From Microvirga sp. BSC39 (GTDB taxonomy: Bacteria > Pseudomonadota > Alphaproteobacteria > Rhizobiales > Beijerinckiaceae), in assembly GCF_000739015.1 (NCBI RefSeq), contig NZ_JPUG01000033.1:1-35698 (forward strand): a stretch of 35,698 bases of DNA, given 5' to 3'. Positions 7,874 through 15,613 of this stretch are shown piece by piece. Positions within the stretch are counted from its first letter, which is position 1. Each line of letters starts with the position of its first letter. The position numbers and the translations under genes are program-made. The notes beneath the pieces were generated by a model. It worked only from the letters and a program-made list of their open reading frames with translations. It was not told the origin of the DNA and did no database searches.

Positions 7874-8650
7874 TTACGATTTGCGCGGGCCGACGAGACC
7901 GAATAGGGCCCCCTGCGGATCGCTGGCCACGATGATGAAGACGCTGCCCGGCACTTCGGCCGGCCCATAATGAATCGTGCCGCCGTTACCTGAGACGGCC
8001 TGTGCCGCGAGATCGATATCCTCGACGCCGAAATAGAACGTCCATAAGGGCGGTGGCCCGTCAGCCGTGCGCTTCATCACGGCCCCGATGGTGCGGTCGC
8101 CGTGGGTGATGAACTGGTAATCGCCCATCTCGCCCATGGGCATGGCATCGCCCTTCTCCCAGCCGAAGCGGCTCCGGTAGAAGGCCAGCGCCGCCGCCGG
8201 ATCGCCCGTGGACAATTCGTTCCAGTTGCAGTGGCCGAGCTTGTTCTGGTCGAACGCCGTGCTCGTGCCGTCCACGGCGCCGCGCATGATGTAGAACATG
8301 ACCCCTTGCGGGTCGGACAGCATGGCGAAGCGTCCGACGCCGGTGATGTCCGTGGGCGGCATATACTGCGTGCCGCCGTCCCGGACGATGTCGGCCGCTG
8401 CCGCGTCCACATTCTCGACGGCCACGTAGCCGAGCCAGATGGGGCGCATGCCTCCGCTCCCGGCGCCGGGAGGAAAGGGCATGAGCCCGCCCACATCCGT
8501 GCCGTTGATGCCGAAGATCCTGTAGCCCCGGTCGGACCCTTCGGCCGCCCGGTTCTGCCAGCCGATCACTGCCCCGTAAAAGCGGGCGGCAGCGTCCGCA
8601 TCGTTCGTCAGGAGTTCATACCAGATGAAGTCCCCGTGCTGATTGGCCAT
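7874..8650 (-). CDS. VOC family protein with two glyoxalase-like domains
   Basis: A 258-residue protein with two vicinal-oxygen-chelate modules, about residues 5-122 and 135-255. Each begins with the family signature: GDFIWYELLTNDADAAARFY and CNWNELSTGDPAAALAFYRS. Each ends with a phenylalanine/glycine-rich strand (GRFAMLSDPQGVMF; VFIIVASDPQGALFGL). Members include glyoxalases, extradiol dioxygenases and antibiotic-binding proteins; the substrate cannot be told here. GAGGAG lies six bases before ATG 8650. The gene is 10 bases after DUF1428 and 21 before DUF899. Cytoplasmic; possibly detoxifies an electrophile sensed by the divergent MarR protein (inference). Confidence 0.9.
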   Translation of the reverse strand: MANQHGDFIWYELLTNDADAAARFYGAVIGWQNRAAEGSDRGYRIFGINGTDVGGLMPFPPGAGSGGMRPIWLGYVAVENVDAAAADIVRDGGTQYMPPTDITGVGRFAMLSDPQGVMFYIMRGAVDGTSTAFDQNKLGHCNWNELSTGDPAAALAFYRSRFGWEKGDAMPMGEMGDYQFITHGDRTIGAVMKRTADGPPPLWTFYFGVEDIDLAAQAVSGNGGTIHYGPAEVPGSVFIIVASDPQGALFGLVGPRKS

Positions 8651-8660
8651 GGTGCGCTCC

Positions 8661-9014
8661 TCAGACGTCGAGGATCGGCATGAAGCCGCCGAAGATCATG
8701 CGCTTGCCGTCGAAGGGCATCTGCTCGCCCATGGCCTTCATGCGCTCGTCGGACATGATTTTCCGGTTGGCTTCATCGCGGACCTCCTTGGACGGGTACT
8801 CGATCCAGCTGAACACCACGATCTCGTCGTCGTTGGCCTTCACGGCACCACGGAAGTCGGTGACCGTGCCGGCGGGCACGTCGTCGCCCCAGCACTCGAC
8901 CATGCGGGTGGCGCCGAATTCCTTGAAAAGAACCGAGGCCTCGGTCGCGAGCTTGCGGTAGCTCTCCTTGTTGCCAGCCGGCACAGCCAGCACAAACCCG
9001 TCCACATATGCCAT
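8661..9014 (-). CDS. DUF1428 family protein (dimeric alpha/beta-barrel)
   Basis: A 117-residue protein matching the DUF1428 (YbaA-like) family: MAYVDGFVLAVPAGNKESY at the start, EFGATRMVECWGDDVPAGT in the centre, EIVVFSWIEYPSKEVRDEAN, and a closing segment with MPFDGKRMIFGGF. The fold is a ferredoxin-like dimeric alpha/beta-barrel with unknown activity. ATG at 9014 is preferred over an in-frame codon at 9071 because GGGAGAG lies just upstream and the family starts with MAYVDGF. First gene of the minus-strand operon; its promoter region contains the MarR palindrome at 9100-9111. Confidence 0.9.
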   Translation of the reverse strand: MAYVDGFVLAVPAGNKESYRKLATEASVLFKEFGATRMVECWGDDVPAGTVTDFRGAVKANDDEIVVFSWIEYPSKEVRDEANRKIMSDERMKAMGEQMPFDGKRMIFGGFMPILDV

Positions 9015-9088
9015 CGCGTCTCTCCCTTGGTTTTCCGAACTGCTGGTCGTCGAAGCATCCCTTCGTGACACTTAGTTTCATGTTCCTG

Positions 9089-9111
9089 TTGACATATAAG
9101 TTGATATCAAC
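9089..9111. promoter_or_regulatory. MarR operator palindrome and promoter element
   Basis: GTTGATATCAAC at 9100-9111 is a perfect 12-bp palindrome between divergent genes, of the TTGATATCAA type bound by many MarR proteins. On the plus strand a consensus TTGACA -35 (9089-9094) precedes it, and the palindrome fills the 17-bp spacer before a weak -10 (GTAAAT, 9112-9117). Binding would block marR itself and probably the divergent operon, a typical autoregulatory layout. The -10 position implies a start of transcription at or next to the marR ATG. Confidence 0.72.
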
Positions 9112-9122
9112 GTAAATAGCGC

Positions 9123-9578
9123 ATGTCAAACGAACAGGCGATATCTTTTGAGACAACCCATCTGGTACGCGACACCTGCCTGTGCCTGCATGCGCAGCGG
9201 GCGGCCCGCGCGCTGTCGCGGCGTTTCGACGAGGCGCTGCGGCCGGTCGGAATCACCTCCGGTCAGTTCTCCCTGCTAAACGCGCTGAACCGGCCCAAGC
9301 CACCACCGATCGGTCCTGTGGCGCAGCTGCTGGCGATGGATCGGACGACCCTGACCGCAGCCCTGAAGCCCCTTGAGCGGGACGGTCTCGTGACCATCGC
9401 CCGCGATCCGGAGGACCGCCGCAACCGGCTTCTCGGCCTCACGGACAAGGGGCGGGAGGTGCTGGCCGCAGCCGTTCCGATCTGGCGCGACCTTCATGCC
9501 GCCATCGAGGCGGGCTTGCCGGAGCTGCAGCCGGAGGACCTTCGCGGCGCCCTCAGGTCTCTCTCGCAGACGGGCTGA
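9123..9578 (+). CDS. MarR family transcriptional regulator
   Basis: A 151-residue winged-helix repressor. The N-terminal dimerisation helix contains a cysteine pair (DTCLCLHAQRAARALSRRF, residues about 18-36) of the kind that can sense oxidants. Recognition region: GITSGQFSLLNAL then PIGPVAQLLAMDRTTLTAAL near 60-80. Wing: LVTIARDPEDRRNRLLGLTD near 88-108, the DxRxR motif of MarR proteins. Divergent from the DUF1428-VOC-DUF899 operon with a palindromic operator between them, it most likely represses both. No Shine-Dalgarno precedes the ATG, which fits a leaderless transcript from the overlapping promoter. An oxidative or electrophile ligand is inferred from the cysteines and target genes. Confidence 0.92.
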   Translation: MSNEQAISFETTHLVRDTCLCLHAQRAARALSRRFDEALRPVGITSGQFSLLNALNRPKPPPIGPVAQLLAMDRTTLTAALKPLERDGLVTIARDPEDRRNRLLGLTDKGREVLAAAVPIWRDLHAAIEAGLPELQPEDLRGALRSLSQTG

Positions 9579-9723
9579 ACCCAGGGCAGGGCGGGTCGCT
9601 GGCTTAACTTCCTGCCTTGCCCTTTTTCCATCATGGTTCACGTGCTATCGCGTTGCCGAACTCAAAGGGTGCGGCCACGCTCGGCCGGACAGGAAACGCC
9701 AGATCGGATTTGGCTTGGACAGC

Positions 9724-10338
9724 ATGATGACACTCGGATGGACGCGGGCGGCCCTGGTGCTCGCATCGCTGGTCGGCGGCCTCGGCACGGCGCAGGCGGA
9801 CAGGATCAAGAATCCCACGGCCGTCTTTTCCGGCCTCGACAAGATCACCGGTCGAATCGTGTCGTTCGAGGTAGCCGTCGATGAAACCGTCCAGTTCGGC
9901 GCACTTCAGGTGACGCCGCGGGTCTGCTTCACCAAGCCGCCTACGGAGACCCCGAACACGACCTCCTTCATCGAGGTGGACGAACCCGGGACCCAGGGGC
10001 AGGCCAAGCGGGTATTCTCGGGCTGGCTGTTTGCCGCAAGCCCGGGCCTCCATGGCCTCGAGCACCCGGTCTACGACATCTGGCTCGTGGACTGCAAAGG
10101 CGGCACCGAGGTAATCGCCGAGCCCAAGGAAACCCCTGAGGAACTGCCGCCGATCCAGGATGCGGCCCGCGGTCTGAACGATCCGGCGCGGCCCGGTGAC
10201 ATCGTGGCCCCGGCCGGCGGCACGGCCCCGCGTCCGCCCGCCGTCGAGACGGCACCCCTCCGGCAGCCGGCGCCTCAGCGCCAGCAGCCCGCCCGGCGCC
10301 CGGCCGCGCCGATCATCAATTCGGACCGCCCGAATTAA
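9724..10338 (+). CDS. DUF2155 family secreted protein
   Basis: A 204-residue exported protein. Residues 1-25 form a signal peptide (cleavage expected after TAQA). The DUF2155 domain follows: [40 protein letters not shown], then [20 protein letters not shown] and [11 protein letters not shown] near residue 135, with two cysteines that may form a disulfide in the periplasm. The C-terminal 65 residues are proline/alanine-rich and disordered. The family has no established function; in Hyphomicrobiales it is commonly next to aat and near NDUFA12 genes, as here. The start at 9724 (MMTLGW) is used because the frame upstream has no credible coding content. It overlaps the convergent aat gene by four bases. 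Confidence 0.88.
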   Translation: MMTLGWTRAALVLASLVGGLGTAQADRIKNPTAVFSGLDKITGRIVSFEVAVDETVQFGALQVTPRVCFTKPPTETPNTTSFIEVDEPGTQGQAKRVFSGWLFAASPGLHGLEHPVYDIWLVDCKGGTEVIAEPKETPEELPPIQDAARGLNDPARPGDIVAPAGGTAPRPPAVETAPLRQPAPQRQQPARRPAAPIINSDRPN

Positions 10339-11009
10339 GAGGAACTGATCGCGGCGAGCACTTCCTCGCCGCTCACGATCCTGTCCCTCGGCCAGACGTT
10401 CCAGTCTGCCCCATGCTCCATGGCGTTGCGCAGCATCTGCTTGTAAGCCCGGCGCGGGACTTCCGTGGCGCCGAATTGCGCTAGATGCGAGGTCACGAAC
10501 TGCGTATCCAGCAGCGAGAAGCCCCCCCGGCGCAGGCGCGCCACGAGGTGCACGAGCGCCACCTTGGAGGCGTCGCGCTCCGTGTGGAACATGCTCTCGC
10601 CGAAGAAGGCGCCGTTCAGCCTGACCCCGTAAAGACCGCCGACGAGGCGGCCCTCCTGATAGACCTCCACCGTGTGGCAGTAGCCGGCATCGAAAAGCTC
10701 ACCGTAGAGCTCCCGGATCCGCCGGCTTATCCAGGTCTTCTCCCGGTCGGCCGCCGGCGCCGCGCAGCCGGAGATGACGCTGTCGAAATCCCTGTCGACA
10801 TGAACCTCGAAGAAATCCGAGCGGACGGTGCGGGCAAGCCGTTTTGAGACATGGAAGCCATCGAGGGGAATGATTCCGCGCTCGCGCGGCTCGACCCAGA
10901 ACAGGGACGGATCGTCCGCATCCTCCGCCATGGGAAAGATTCCGGCTGCGTAGGCTTTCAGCAGGATGTCAGGGGTAATCTCAATCGCGTGGTCAGACGC
11001 ACGGCTCAT
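10335..11009 (-). CDS. aat: Leucyl/phenylalanyl-tRNA--protein transferase
   Basis: Aat transfers Leu or Phe from aminoacyl-tRNA to proteins with N-terminal Arg or Lys, tagging them for ClpS/ClpAP degradation (bacterial N-end rule). The 224-residue protein carries the family signatures: [18 protein letters not shown] near residue 16, [20 protein letters not shown] near 37, [18 protein letters not shown] near 93, [18 protein letters not shown] near 125-142 and [16 protein letters not shown] near 170. It converges with the DUF2155 gene; 77 bases separate its ATG from the upstream acyltransferase gene on the same strand. Confidence 0.96.
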   Translation of the reverse strand: MSRASDHAIEITPDILLKAYAAGIFPMAEDADDPSLFWVEPRERGIIPLDGFHVSKRLARTVRSDFFEVHVDRDFDSVISGCAAPAADREKTWISRRIRELYGELFDAGYCHTVEVYQEGRLVGGLYGVRLNGAFFGESMFHTERDASKVALVHLVARLRRGGFSLLDTQFVTSHLAQFGATEVPRRAYKQMLRNAMEHGADWNVWPRDRIVSGEEVLAAISSS

Positions 11010-11086
11010 GTTTCATTTTGTACCAAGGAACGGAAATGGCGTCCAACCACGTCTCTGCTCAGATCTGACAACGTCCTTGCGTGAGT

Positions 11087-11833
11087 TCAGGTCCCTGCGG
11101 GTGGCGCGCTCCCGATGACAACCTTGTCCCGCTGTCTCGAATATCGCTTCCGCCTCACGTCGATGCGTGGAACGTCCGTGCCGTTCCGCTCCAGAAGATC
11201 GAGCATCTTTTCCGGGTCGTCGAGGGGAACGCCTGCCTGCTGCTCAAGAAACTTAGGAAGGTCGTATGACCACCACGCGGATTGCAGAAGCCGGTCGATC
11301 AGCGCTTGTTCGAAGCGGTATTTCACGACTTTCGCAGGGTTGCCGACGACGACCGCATAGGGAGGAACATCCTTCGCCACCACAGCGCCTGCGCCGATGA
11401 CGGCGCCCGTTCCAATCGTCACGCCCGGGAGTATGGTGACCCTGGAACCGATCCAGACATCGTGGCCGATGACCGTCTTTTCGCTATAGCCCTGAAATGT
11501 CAGGGGAGGCTTGTAGTTGCGACTGCTGCCGTAGAGATTGCGATAAGAGAAGGGATGGGAGGACAGCCACTCCTTGGGATGCGCGCTGCCTCGCACGTTC
11601 ACGTTGTCGCCTATGGAGCAGTAGCGCCCGATATTGGCGTGCTGGATCTCGGTTCGAGGCGAGATGTAGGAGTAGGCGCCGATCTCCGTTTCCGACACGT
11701 GGGATGAGTGGAAGATCTTGATCGGTGCTTCCCAGATCAGGCCGTTGCCGATCGTGCCTCCATTGTCGAGGCCGTATTTGAGCAGGAGGGACCGGAGTCC
11801 TTCTTTCGGGAGGCTTTGCGTAGCGGTATCCAT
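11087..11833 (-). CDS. CatB-related (XAT-type) O-acyltransferase
   Basis: A 248-residue left-handed beta-helix acyltransferase of the xenobiotic/CatB class, which uses acetyl-CoA to acetylate a hydroxyl or amino group of a sugar or small molecule. The N-terminal 60 residues lead into IGAYSYISPRTEIQHANIGR and YCSIGDNVNV. The loop SSHPFSYRNLYGSSRNYKPP near residues 90-110 contains the presumed catalytic histidine. Hexapeptide repeats follow (VIGHDVWIGSRVTILPGVTI and GTGAVIGAGAVVAKDVPPY), then NPAKVVKYRF. The C-terminal 55 residues form a basic helical tail. The start codon lies in the arm of a perfect inverted repeat (11832-11868) and lacks a Shine-Dalgarno. It is an insertion into the otherwise conserved aat/acc neighbourhood. 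Confidence 0.88.
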   Translation of the reverse strand: MDTATQSLPKEGLRSLLLKYGLDNGGTIGNGLIWEAPIKIFHSSHVSETEIGAYSYISPRTEIQHANIGRYCSIGDNVNVRGSAHPKEWLSSHPFSYRNLYGSSRNYKPPLTFQGYSEKTVIGHDVWIGSRVTILPGVTIGTGAVIGAGAVVAKDVPPYAVVVGNPAKVVKYRFEQALIDRLLQSAWWSYDLPKFLEQQAGVPLDDPEKMLDLLERNGTDVPRIDVRRKRYSRQRDKVVIGSAPPAGT

Positions 11834-11868
11834 CGTTACGGCACTTTTTAACAGAATGCCGTAACGAT
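11832..11868 (-). promoter_or_regulatory. Inverted repeat over the acyltransferase start codon
   Basis: Two perfect 12-bp arms (ATCGTTACGGCA, 11832-11843, and its complement, 11857-11868) flank a 13-nt spacer. The ATG of the acyltransferase gene (11831-11833) is at the base of the hairpin. In mRNA it would trap the start site; as DNA it could be the operator of a dimeric repressor. Confidence 0.6.
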
Positions 11869-11947
11869 ACTACAGAATAGAGTTACATGTCACCCGCTTA
11901 GGCTCAGGTTAGCCTTTACAGGGTAGCACTGCCCTCACTTGCGCGTT

Positions 11948-13309
11948 TTAAACCTGCTCGTCACCCAACCCGCCCGTCTTCAGGAAGTTCTCCAGCCAGT
12001 GGATGTCGTACTGGCCGTTCTGAATTTCCGGGTTCCGAACCAGGGTGCGGAAGAGCGGGAGGGTGGTGTCGATGCCGTCGACCACGAACTCGTCGAGAGC
12101 CCGGCGCAGGCGCATAAGGCACTCGTTGCGGGTGCGGCCATGGACGATGAGCTTGCCCACGAGGGAATCGTAGTGCGGCGGGATGCGGTAGCCCTGATAG
12201 GCCGCCGAATCGACGCGCACGCCGAGGCCGCCCGGCGGGTGGAAGTAGCTGATCGTGCCGGGCGAGGGGCGGAAGGTCGAGGGATGCTCGGCATTCACGC
12301 GGCACTCGATGGCATGGCCCTCGATCCTGATGTCTTCCTGCTTCACCGACAGCGGATGGCCGGCCGCCACGCGGATCTGCTCGTTCACCAGGTCGATACC
12401 GGTGATCATCTCCGTGACAGGGTGCTCCACCTGGATGCGGGTGTTCATCTCGATGAAATAGAACTCGCCGTCCTCGTAGAGGAACTCAATGGTGCCGGCG
12501 CCCGCATATTGCAGCTCCTGCATGGCCTTGGCCACGACGCCGCCGATGCGCTCGCGCATCTCGACGTTCAACGCAGGTGAGGGGCCTTCCTCCCAGACCT
12601 TCTGGTGGCGGCGCTGCAGGGAGCAGTCGCGCTCGCCCAGATGGATGGCGTTGCCCTTGCCGTCGCCGAGCACCTGGATCTCGATATGGCGCGGCTTCTC
12701 GAGATACTTCTCGATATAGACCGCGTCGTCGCCGAAAGCCGCCTTGGCCTCAGTCTTGGCGGTCTGCAGCGCGTGGACGAGGTCCTCTTCCGTCCGCGCC
12801 ACCTTCATGCCGCGTCCGCCGCCGCCGGCAGCTGCCTTGATGATCACCGGGTAGCCGATCTCCTTGGCGACGCGCTTGGCCTCGTCGTCATCGGTGATGC
12901 CGCCCTCGGACCCGGGCACGCAGGGAATGCCGAGGCGCTTGGCGGTGCGCTTGGCCTCGATCTTGTCGCCCATGATGCGGATGTGCTCCGCCTTGGGGCC
13001 GATGAAGGCGATGCGGTGATGCTCTAGCACCTCGGCGAAGCGGGCATTCTCCGACAGGAAGCCGTAGCCGGGGTGAATCGCGTCGGCGCCTGTGATCTCG
13101 CAGGCGGCGATCAGGGCCGGGATGTTGAGGTAGCTGTCGCGGGCGGCCGGCGGGCCGATGCAGACGCTCTCGTCGGCGAGGCGCACATGCATGGCATCCG
13201 CGTCGGCAGTGGAATGCACCGCCACGGTGGCGATGCCGAGCTCCTTCGCCGCGCGCAGGATTCGCAGGGCGATCTCGCCTCGATTGGCAATGAGGATCTT
13301 ATCGAACAT
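11948..13309 (-). CDS. accC: Acetyl-CoA carboxylase, biotin carboxylase subunit
   Basis: AccC carboxylates the biotin on AccB using ATP and bicarbonate, the first half-reaction in making malonyl-CoA for fatty-acid synthesis. The 453-residue length is standard. Domains: biotin-carboxylase N-domain ([20 protein letters not shown]), ATP-grasp domain with the glycine-rich loop [16 protein letters not shown] near residue 155-170, the metal/bicarbonate site [18 protein letters not shown] near 285-302, and the C-domain with [14 protein letters not shown] near 327. It starts 8 bases after accB, so the two are translationally linked. Operon order is aroQ-accB-accC; about 114 bases and a hairpin-bearing region separate it from the acyltransferase gene downstream. 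Confidence 0.97.
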   Translation of the reverse strand: MFDKILIANRGEIALRILRAAKELGIATVAVHSTADADAMHVRLADESVCIGPPAARDSYLNIPALIAACEITGADAIHPGYGFLSENARFAEVLEHHRIAFIGPKAEHIRIMGDKIEAKRTAKRLGIPCVPGSEGGITDDDEAKRVAKEIGYPVIIKAAAGGGGRGMKVARTEEDLVHALQTAKTEAKAAFGDDAVYIEKYLEKPRHIEIQVLGDGKGNAIHLGERDCSLQRRHQKVWEEGPSPALNVEMRERIGGVVAKAMQELQYAGAGTIEFLYEDGEFYFIEMNTRIQVEHPVTEMITGIDLVNEQIRVAAGHPLSVKQEDIRIEGHAIECRVNAEHPSTFRPSPGTISYFHPPGGLGVRVDSAAYQGYRIPPHYDSLVGKLIVHGRTRNECLMRLRRALDEFVVDGIDTTLPLFRTLVRNPEIQNGQYDIHWLENFLKTGGLGDEQV

Positions 13310-13317
13310 ATCGCGCC

Positions 13318-13791
13318 TTACTCGATGACGAGGAGGGGTTCGCCGTATTCAACAGGGGTTCCGTCTTCGACAAAGATGGCCGTTACGGTGCCGGCGCGGG
13401 GCGCCACGATCTCGTTGAAGGTCTTCATGGCCTCGACGAGGAGAACCTTGTCGCCGGCCTGCACCTTGGAGCCGATCTCGACGAAGTTCTTCGCATCCGG
13501 GGAGGGCTTGCGGTAGGCGGTGCCGACCATGGGAGACAGAACGGCCCCCGCGTGAGGCGCGCCGGCCTTTGTGGCACCCTCAGCAGCGGACGGCGGCGGC
13601 GCCACGACCGGGGCCGGAGCATGATGAACTGCCGGAGCCGCTACCGGAACGGTGACGGCGGCGGTGACCATGCGCGCCACGCGGATGCGAAGGTCGCCCT
13701 TCTCCACTTCGATCTCGCTGAGATCCGTGTCGGCGATCAGGTTCGCCAGCTCGCGGACGAGATCGGGATCGAAAGGGTTTTCCTTGGCCAT
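13318..13791 (-). CDS. accB: Biotin carboxyl carrier protein of acetyl-CoA carboxylase
   Basis: AccB carries biotin between the carboxylase (AccC) and carboxyltransferase (AccAD, not in this window). The 157-residue protein has a helical N-terminus ([20 protein letters not shown]), a flexible Ala/Pro/His-rich hinge at about 44-80, and a C-terminal biotinyl domain with [10 protein letters not shown], in which K123 is the biotinylation site. [19 protein letters not shown] leads into it. Gap to aroQ upstream is 27 bases. Confidence 0.97.
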   Translation of the reverse strand: MAKENPFDPDLVRELANLIADTDLSEIEVEKGDLRIRVARMVTAAVTVPVAAPAVHHAPAPVVAPPPSAAEGATKAGAPHAGAVLSPMVGTAYRKPSPDAKNFVEIGSKVQAGDKVLLVEAMKTFNEIVAPRAGTVTAIFVEDGTPVEYGEPLLVIE

Positions 13792-13818
13792 GGGGCTTAC
13801 CTCTGCCTTCTTGAGGAA

Positions 13819-14286
13819 TTAGTGCTGGGAGGGTTTCGCCGGGCGGGCCCGCTCGGCCATCACCCGGTGAACCGCTTCCAGGCCGAGCAGATAGCTCATG
13901 GGCCCGAAACCACAGATCACGCCGACGGAGACGGGCGCTATGAGCGAGCGATGGCGAAAGCCCTCGCGAGCATGAACATTTGAAAGGTGGATCTCGACCG
14001 TCGGAGCGCCGCTGCCGGAGATGGCATCGCGGAGCGCGATCGAGGTGTGGGTGTAGGCGCCGGCATTGATGACGATGCCCGCGCCTTGGGCTCCTGCCTC
14101 CTGGATCCAGTCGACCAGATGTCCCTCATGGTTCGACTGGCGGAAGGTGACTGCCGTCCCAAGGGCCTCGGCCTTCTCGCGCACGAGCTTCTCGATGTCG
14201 GCAAGCGTGGTGCTGCCATAGATCTGAGGCTCCCTGCGGCCGAGCAGGTTGAGGTTGGGTCCGTTGAGGACGAAGACGGTGGTCAT
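13819..14286 (-). CDS. aroQ: 3-dehydroquinate dehydratase, type II
   Basis: AroQ dehydrates 3-dehydroquinate to 3-dehydroshikimate in aromatic amino-acid synthesis. The 155-residue dodecameric type II form is recognised by [20 protein letters not shown], with the catalytic Tyr23 and loop Arg residues, [12 protein letters not shown] near 51-62, [13 protein letters not shown] near 73-85 with the Asn and Thr that bind substrate, and [18 protein letters not shown] near 97-114, with catalytic His100. First gene of the aroQ-accB-accC operon. A small hairpin (14309-14314/14320-14325) lies in its leader. Confidence 0.97.
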   Translation of the reverse strand: MTTVFVLNGPNLNLLGRREPQIYGSTTLADIEKLVREKAEALGTAVTFRQSNHEGHLVDWIQEAGAQGAGIVINAGAYTHTSIALRDAISGSGAPTVEIHLSNVHAREGFRHRSLIAPVSVGVICGFGPMSYLLGLEAVHRVMAERARPAKPSQH

Positions 14287-14599
14287 CGGATAAGGAGCGT
14301 TCCTTGAAGCTCCGTCAGGCGGAGCCGAAACGCCCTCTTAGCCAAAAGGCGAGCAGGGGGGAAGGGGAAAACCGGGGCTTTCCCAAGCTTGGCGGAGTTT
14401 ACGAAGGGGCAGAAGGGGCGGTTTGGAGCTGGGGAGCGGGTCCCGCTGTCACTCCGGGGCCGCGCAGCGGAGCCCGGCATCCATAAACACGACTTCTGTC
14501 GGCCGAGCGCGTCGGATGCCGCTTTGCCTTATCCTGCATCGTTAGCGTTTATGGACTCCGGGCTCTCGCTGTCGCTCGCCCCGGAATGACAAGGTGCCG
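14287..14599. other. Intergenic region between aroQ and the DsbA-like gene
   Basis: This 313-base gap holds the aroQ leader (with a 6-bp hairpin at 14309-14325) and palindromic repeat copy B from 14447. I see no open frame with coding character and no RNA gene. Confidence 0.5.
14447..14591. repeat. Interspersed palindromic repeat, copy B
   Basis: The left arm (tgtcactccggggccgcgc, then agcggagcccggcatcc) pairs with the right arm (ggactccgggctc ... gccccggaatgaca). A 50-base unique centre separates them. Closely similar in both arms to copy D at 16806-16950, which keeps the 'gcggagcccgg' and 'tttatggattccgggctc' segments. Lies just beyond the DsbA-like gene's stop. Confidence 0.8.
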
Positions 14600-15379
14600 C
14601 TACCCGCAATTCGCCTTGCCGCACTGGCGGACATTGTCCACGAGCTGCTTCAGGGGCTCCAGGCCGACCGCGCCGGGGATGACCGTCTCGCCGACGATGA
14701 AGGCCGGGGTTCCGGAGAGGTTCAGCTTGTCGCCTAGCGCCATGTTCTCCTGGAGGGCGTTGCGGATCTCGGTGCTCTCCACGTCCTTCTGCAGGCGGCC
14801 CATGTCGATGCCCATCTCCTTGGCGACTGCCATGGCGCGCTCGCCGTTGACGCGGCCGCGGGTGTCCATGACCTTCACATGGTAGTCCAGGAGCTTCTGG
14901 CCCTGGAGCTGGTTCTTGACCGCGAGCGCTACCCGGCTCGCCTCAACGGAATCGGGCCCGAGAACCGGAAAGTCCTTCAGGACCACACGCAGCTTGGGAT
15001 CGCTCTTCATCAGAGCCTGGACGTCGGCCAGCGCCTTCTTGCAGTAGCCGCAATTGTAATCGAAGAACTCCACCAGGGTGACGTCGCCGGACGGGTTGCC
15101 GACCACGTAGGAGTGCGAGGCGTTCAGGAGCGACTGCCTGGTTTCCTTGACGGCGCCGGCCTGCGCCACCTGCTGGGCTTCCGACTGCCGCTTCTCCAGC
15201 TCGGCGATCACCTCGGTCAGGACCTCCGGGTTCTTGATCAGGTAGTCCTTCACGATCTCGCCGATGGCCTGCTTCTGCTGGTCGGTGAAAACCGCGCCCT
15301 GTGCCATCGCCGCGGGGGCCATGGCCAATGTGCCGAGCAGAGCAGCAGCCTGGCCGATCTTGAGAAACGAAGAGCGCAT
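14600..15379 (-). CDS. DsbA family thiol:disulfide oxidoreductase (Com1/BdbD-like)
   Basis: A 259-residue periplasmic protein with a signal peptide (residues 1-26, ending MAPAAMAQ). Residues 30-80 form a helical region with KQAIGEIVKDYLIKNPEVL that resembles the oligomerisation helix of Com1/ScsC-type proteins. The thioredoxin domain follows: VTLVEFFDYNCGYCKKALAD with active-site C110-G-Y-C113, an inserted helical domain, then LSGTPAFIVGETVIPG with the cis-Pro loop (TP). Two further cysteines near the C-terminus (RQCGKANC) could form a structural disulfide. It may form or isomerise disulfides in exported proteins. AGGA precedes ATG at 15379. The leader carries an inverted repeat (15408-15442). 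Confidence 0.93.
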   Translation of the reverse strand: MRSSFLKIGQAAALLGTLAMAPAAMAQGAVFTDQQKQAIGEIVKDYLIKNPEVLTEVIAELEKRQSEAQQVAQAGAVKETRQSLLNASHSYVVGNPSGDVTLVEFFDYNCGYCKKALADVQALMKSDPKLRVVLKDFPVLGPDSVEASRVALAVKNQLQGQKLLDYHVKVMDTRGRVNGERAMAVAKEMGIDMGRLQKDVESTEIRNALQENMALGDKLNLSGTPAFIVGETVIPGAVGLEPLKQLVDNVRQCGKANCG

Positions 15380-15407
15380 TTCGGGTCCTTTGTGGAATTC
15401 TTGAGAT

Positions 15408-15442
15408 AAGTCCGCACTTTAACGATGGTTCAAGGCGGACTT
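15408..15442. promoter_or_regulatory. Inverted repeat upstream of the DsbA-like gene
   Basis: Perfect 8-bp arms (AAGTCCGC, 15408-15415; GCGGACTT, 15435-15442) are separated by 19 bases and start 29 bases before the gene. It could be an operator or leader hairpin; no regulator is suggested by context. Confidence 0.35.
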
Positions 15443-15531
15443 GAGACTCGTCTGTTCTGTCGTGAGTTAGCGGCTTGACGCGGGCGGCGTCAAATCACGG
15501 CTGTGTATCCACACCTGTCTACAGCACCAGG

Positions 15532-15565
15532 TGTCATCCCCGGCGGCCGCAGGCCGGGAATGACA
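15532..15565. repeat. Interspersed palindromic repeat, copy C (minimal)
   Basis: A short version in which the left arm (tgtcatccccggc) and right arm (gccgggaatgaca) are only 8 bases apart, giving a single tight hairpin. It sits about 50 bases upstream of the aminotransferase start and argues against longer start choices for that gene. Confidence 0.8.
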
Positions 15566-15613
15566 CTGGAAACTGTCTTGAGACCGCCCCTCCAACGGGA
15601 TACGACGCTTCCC

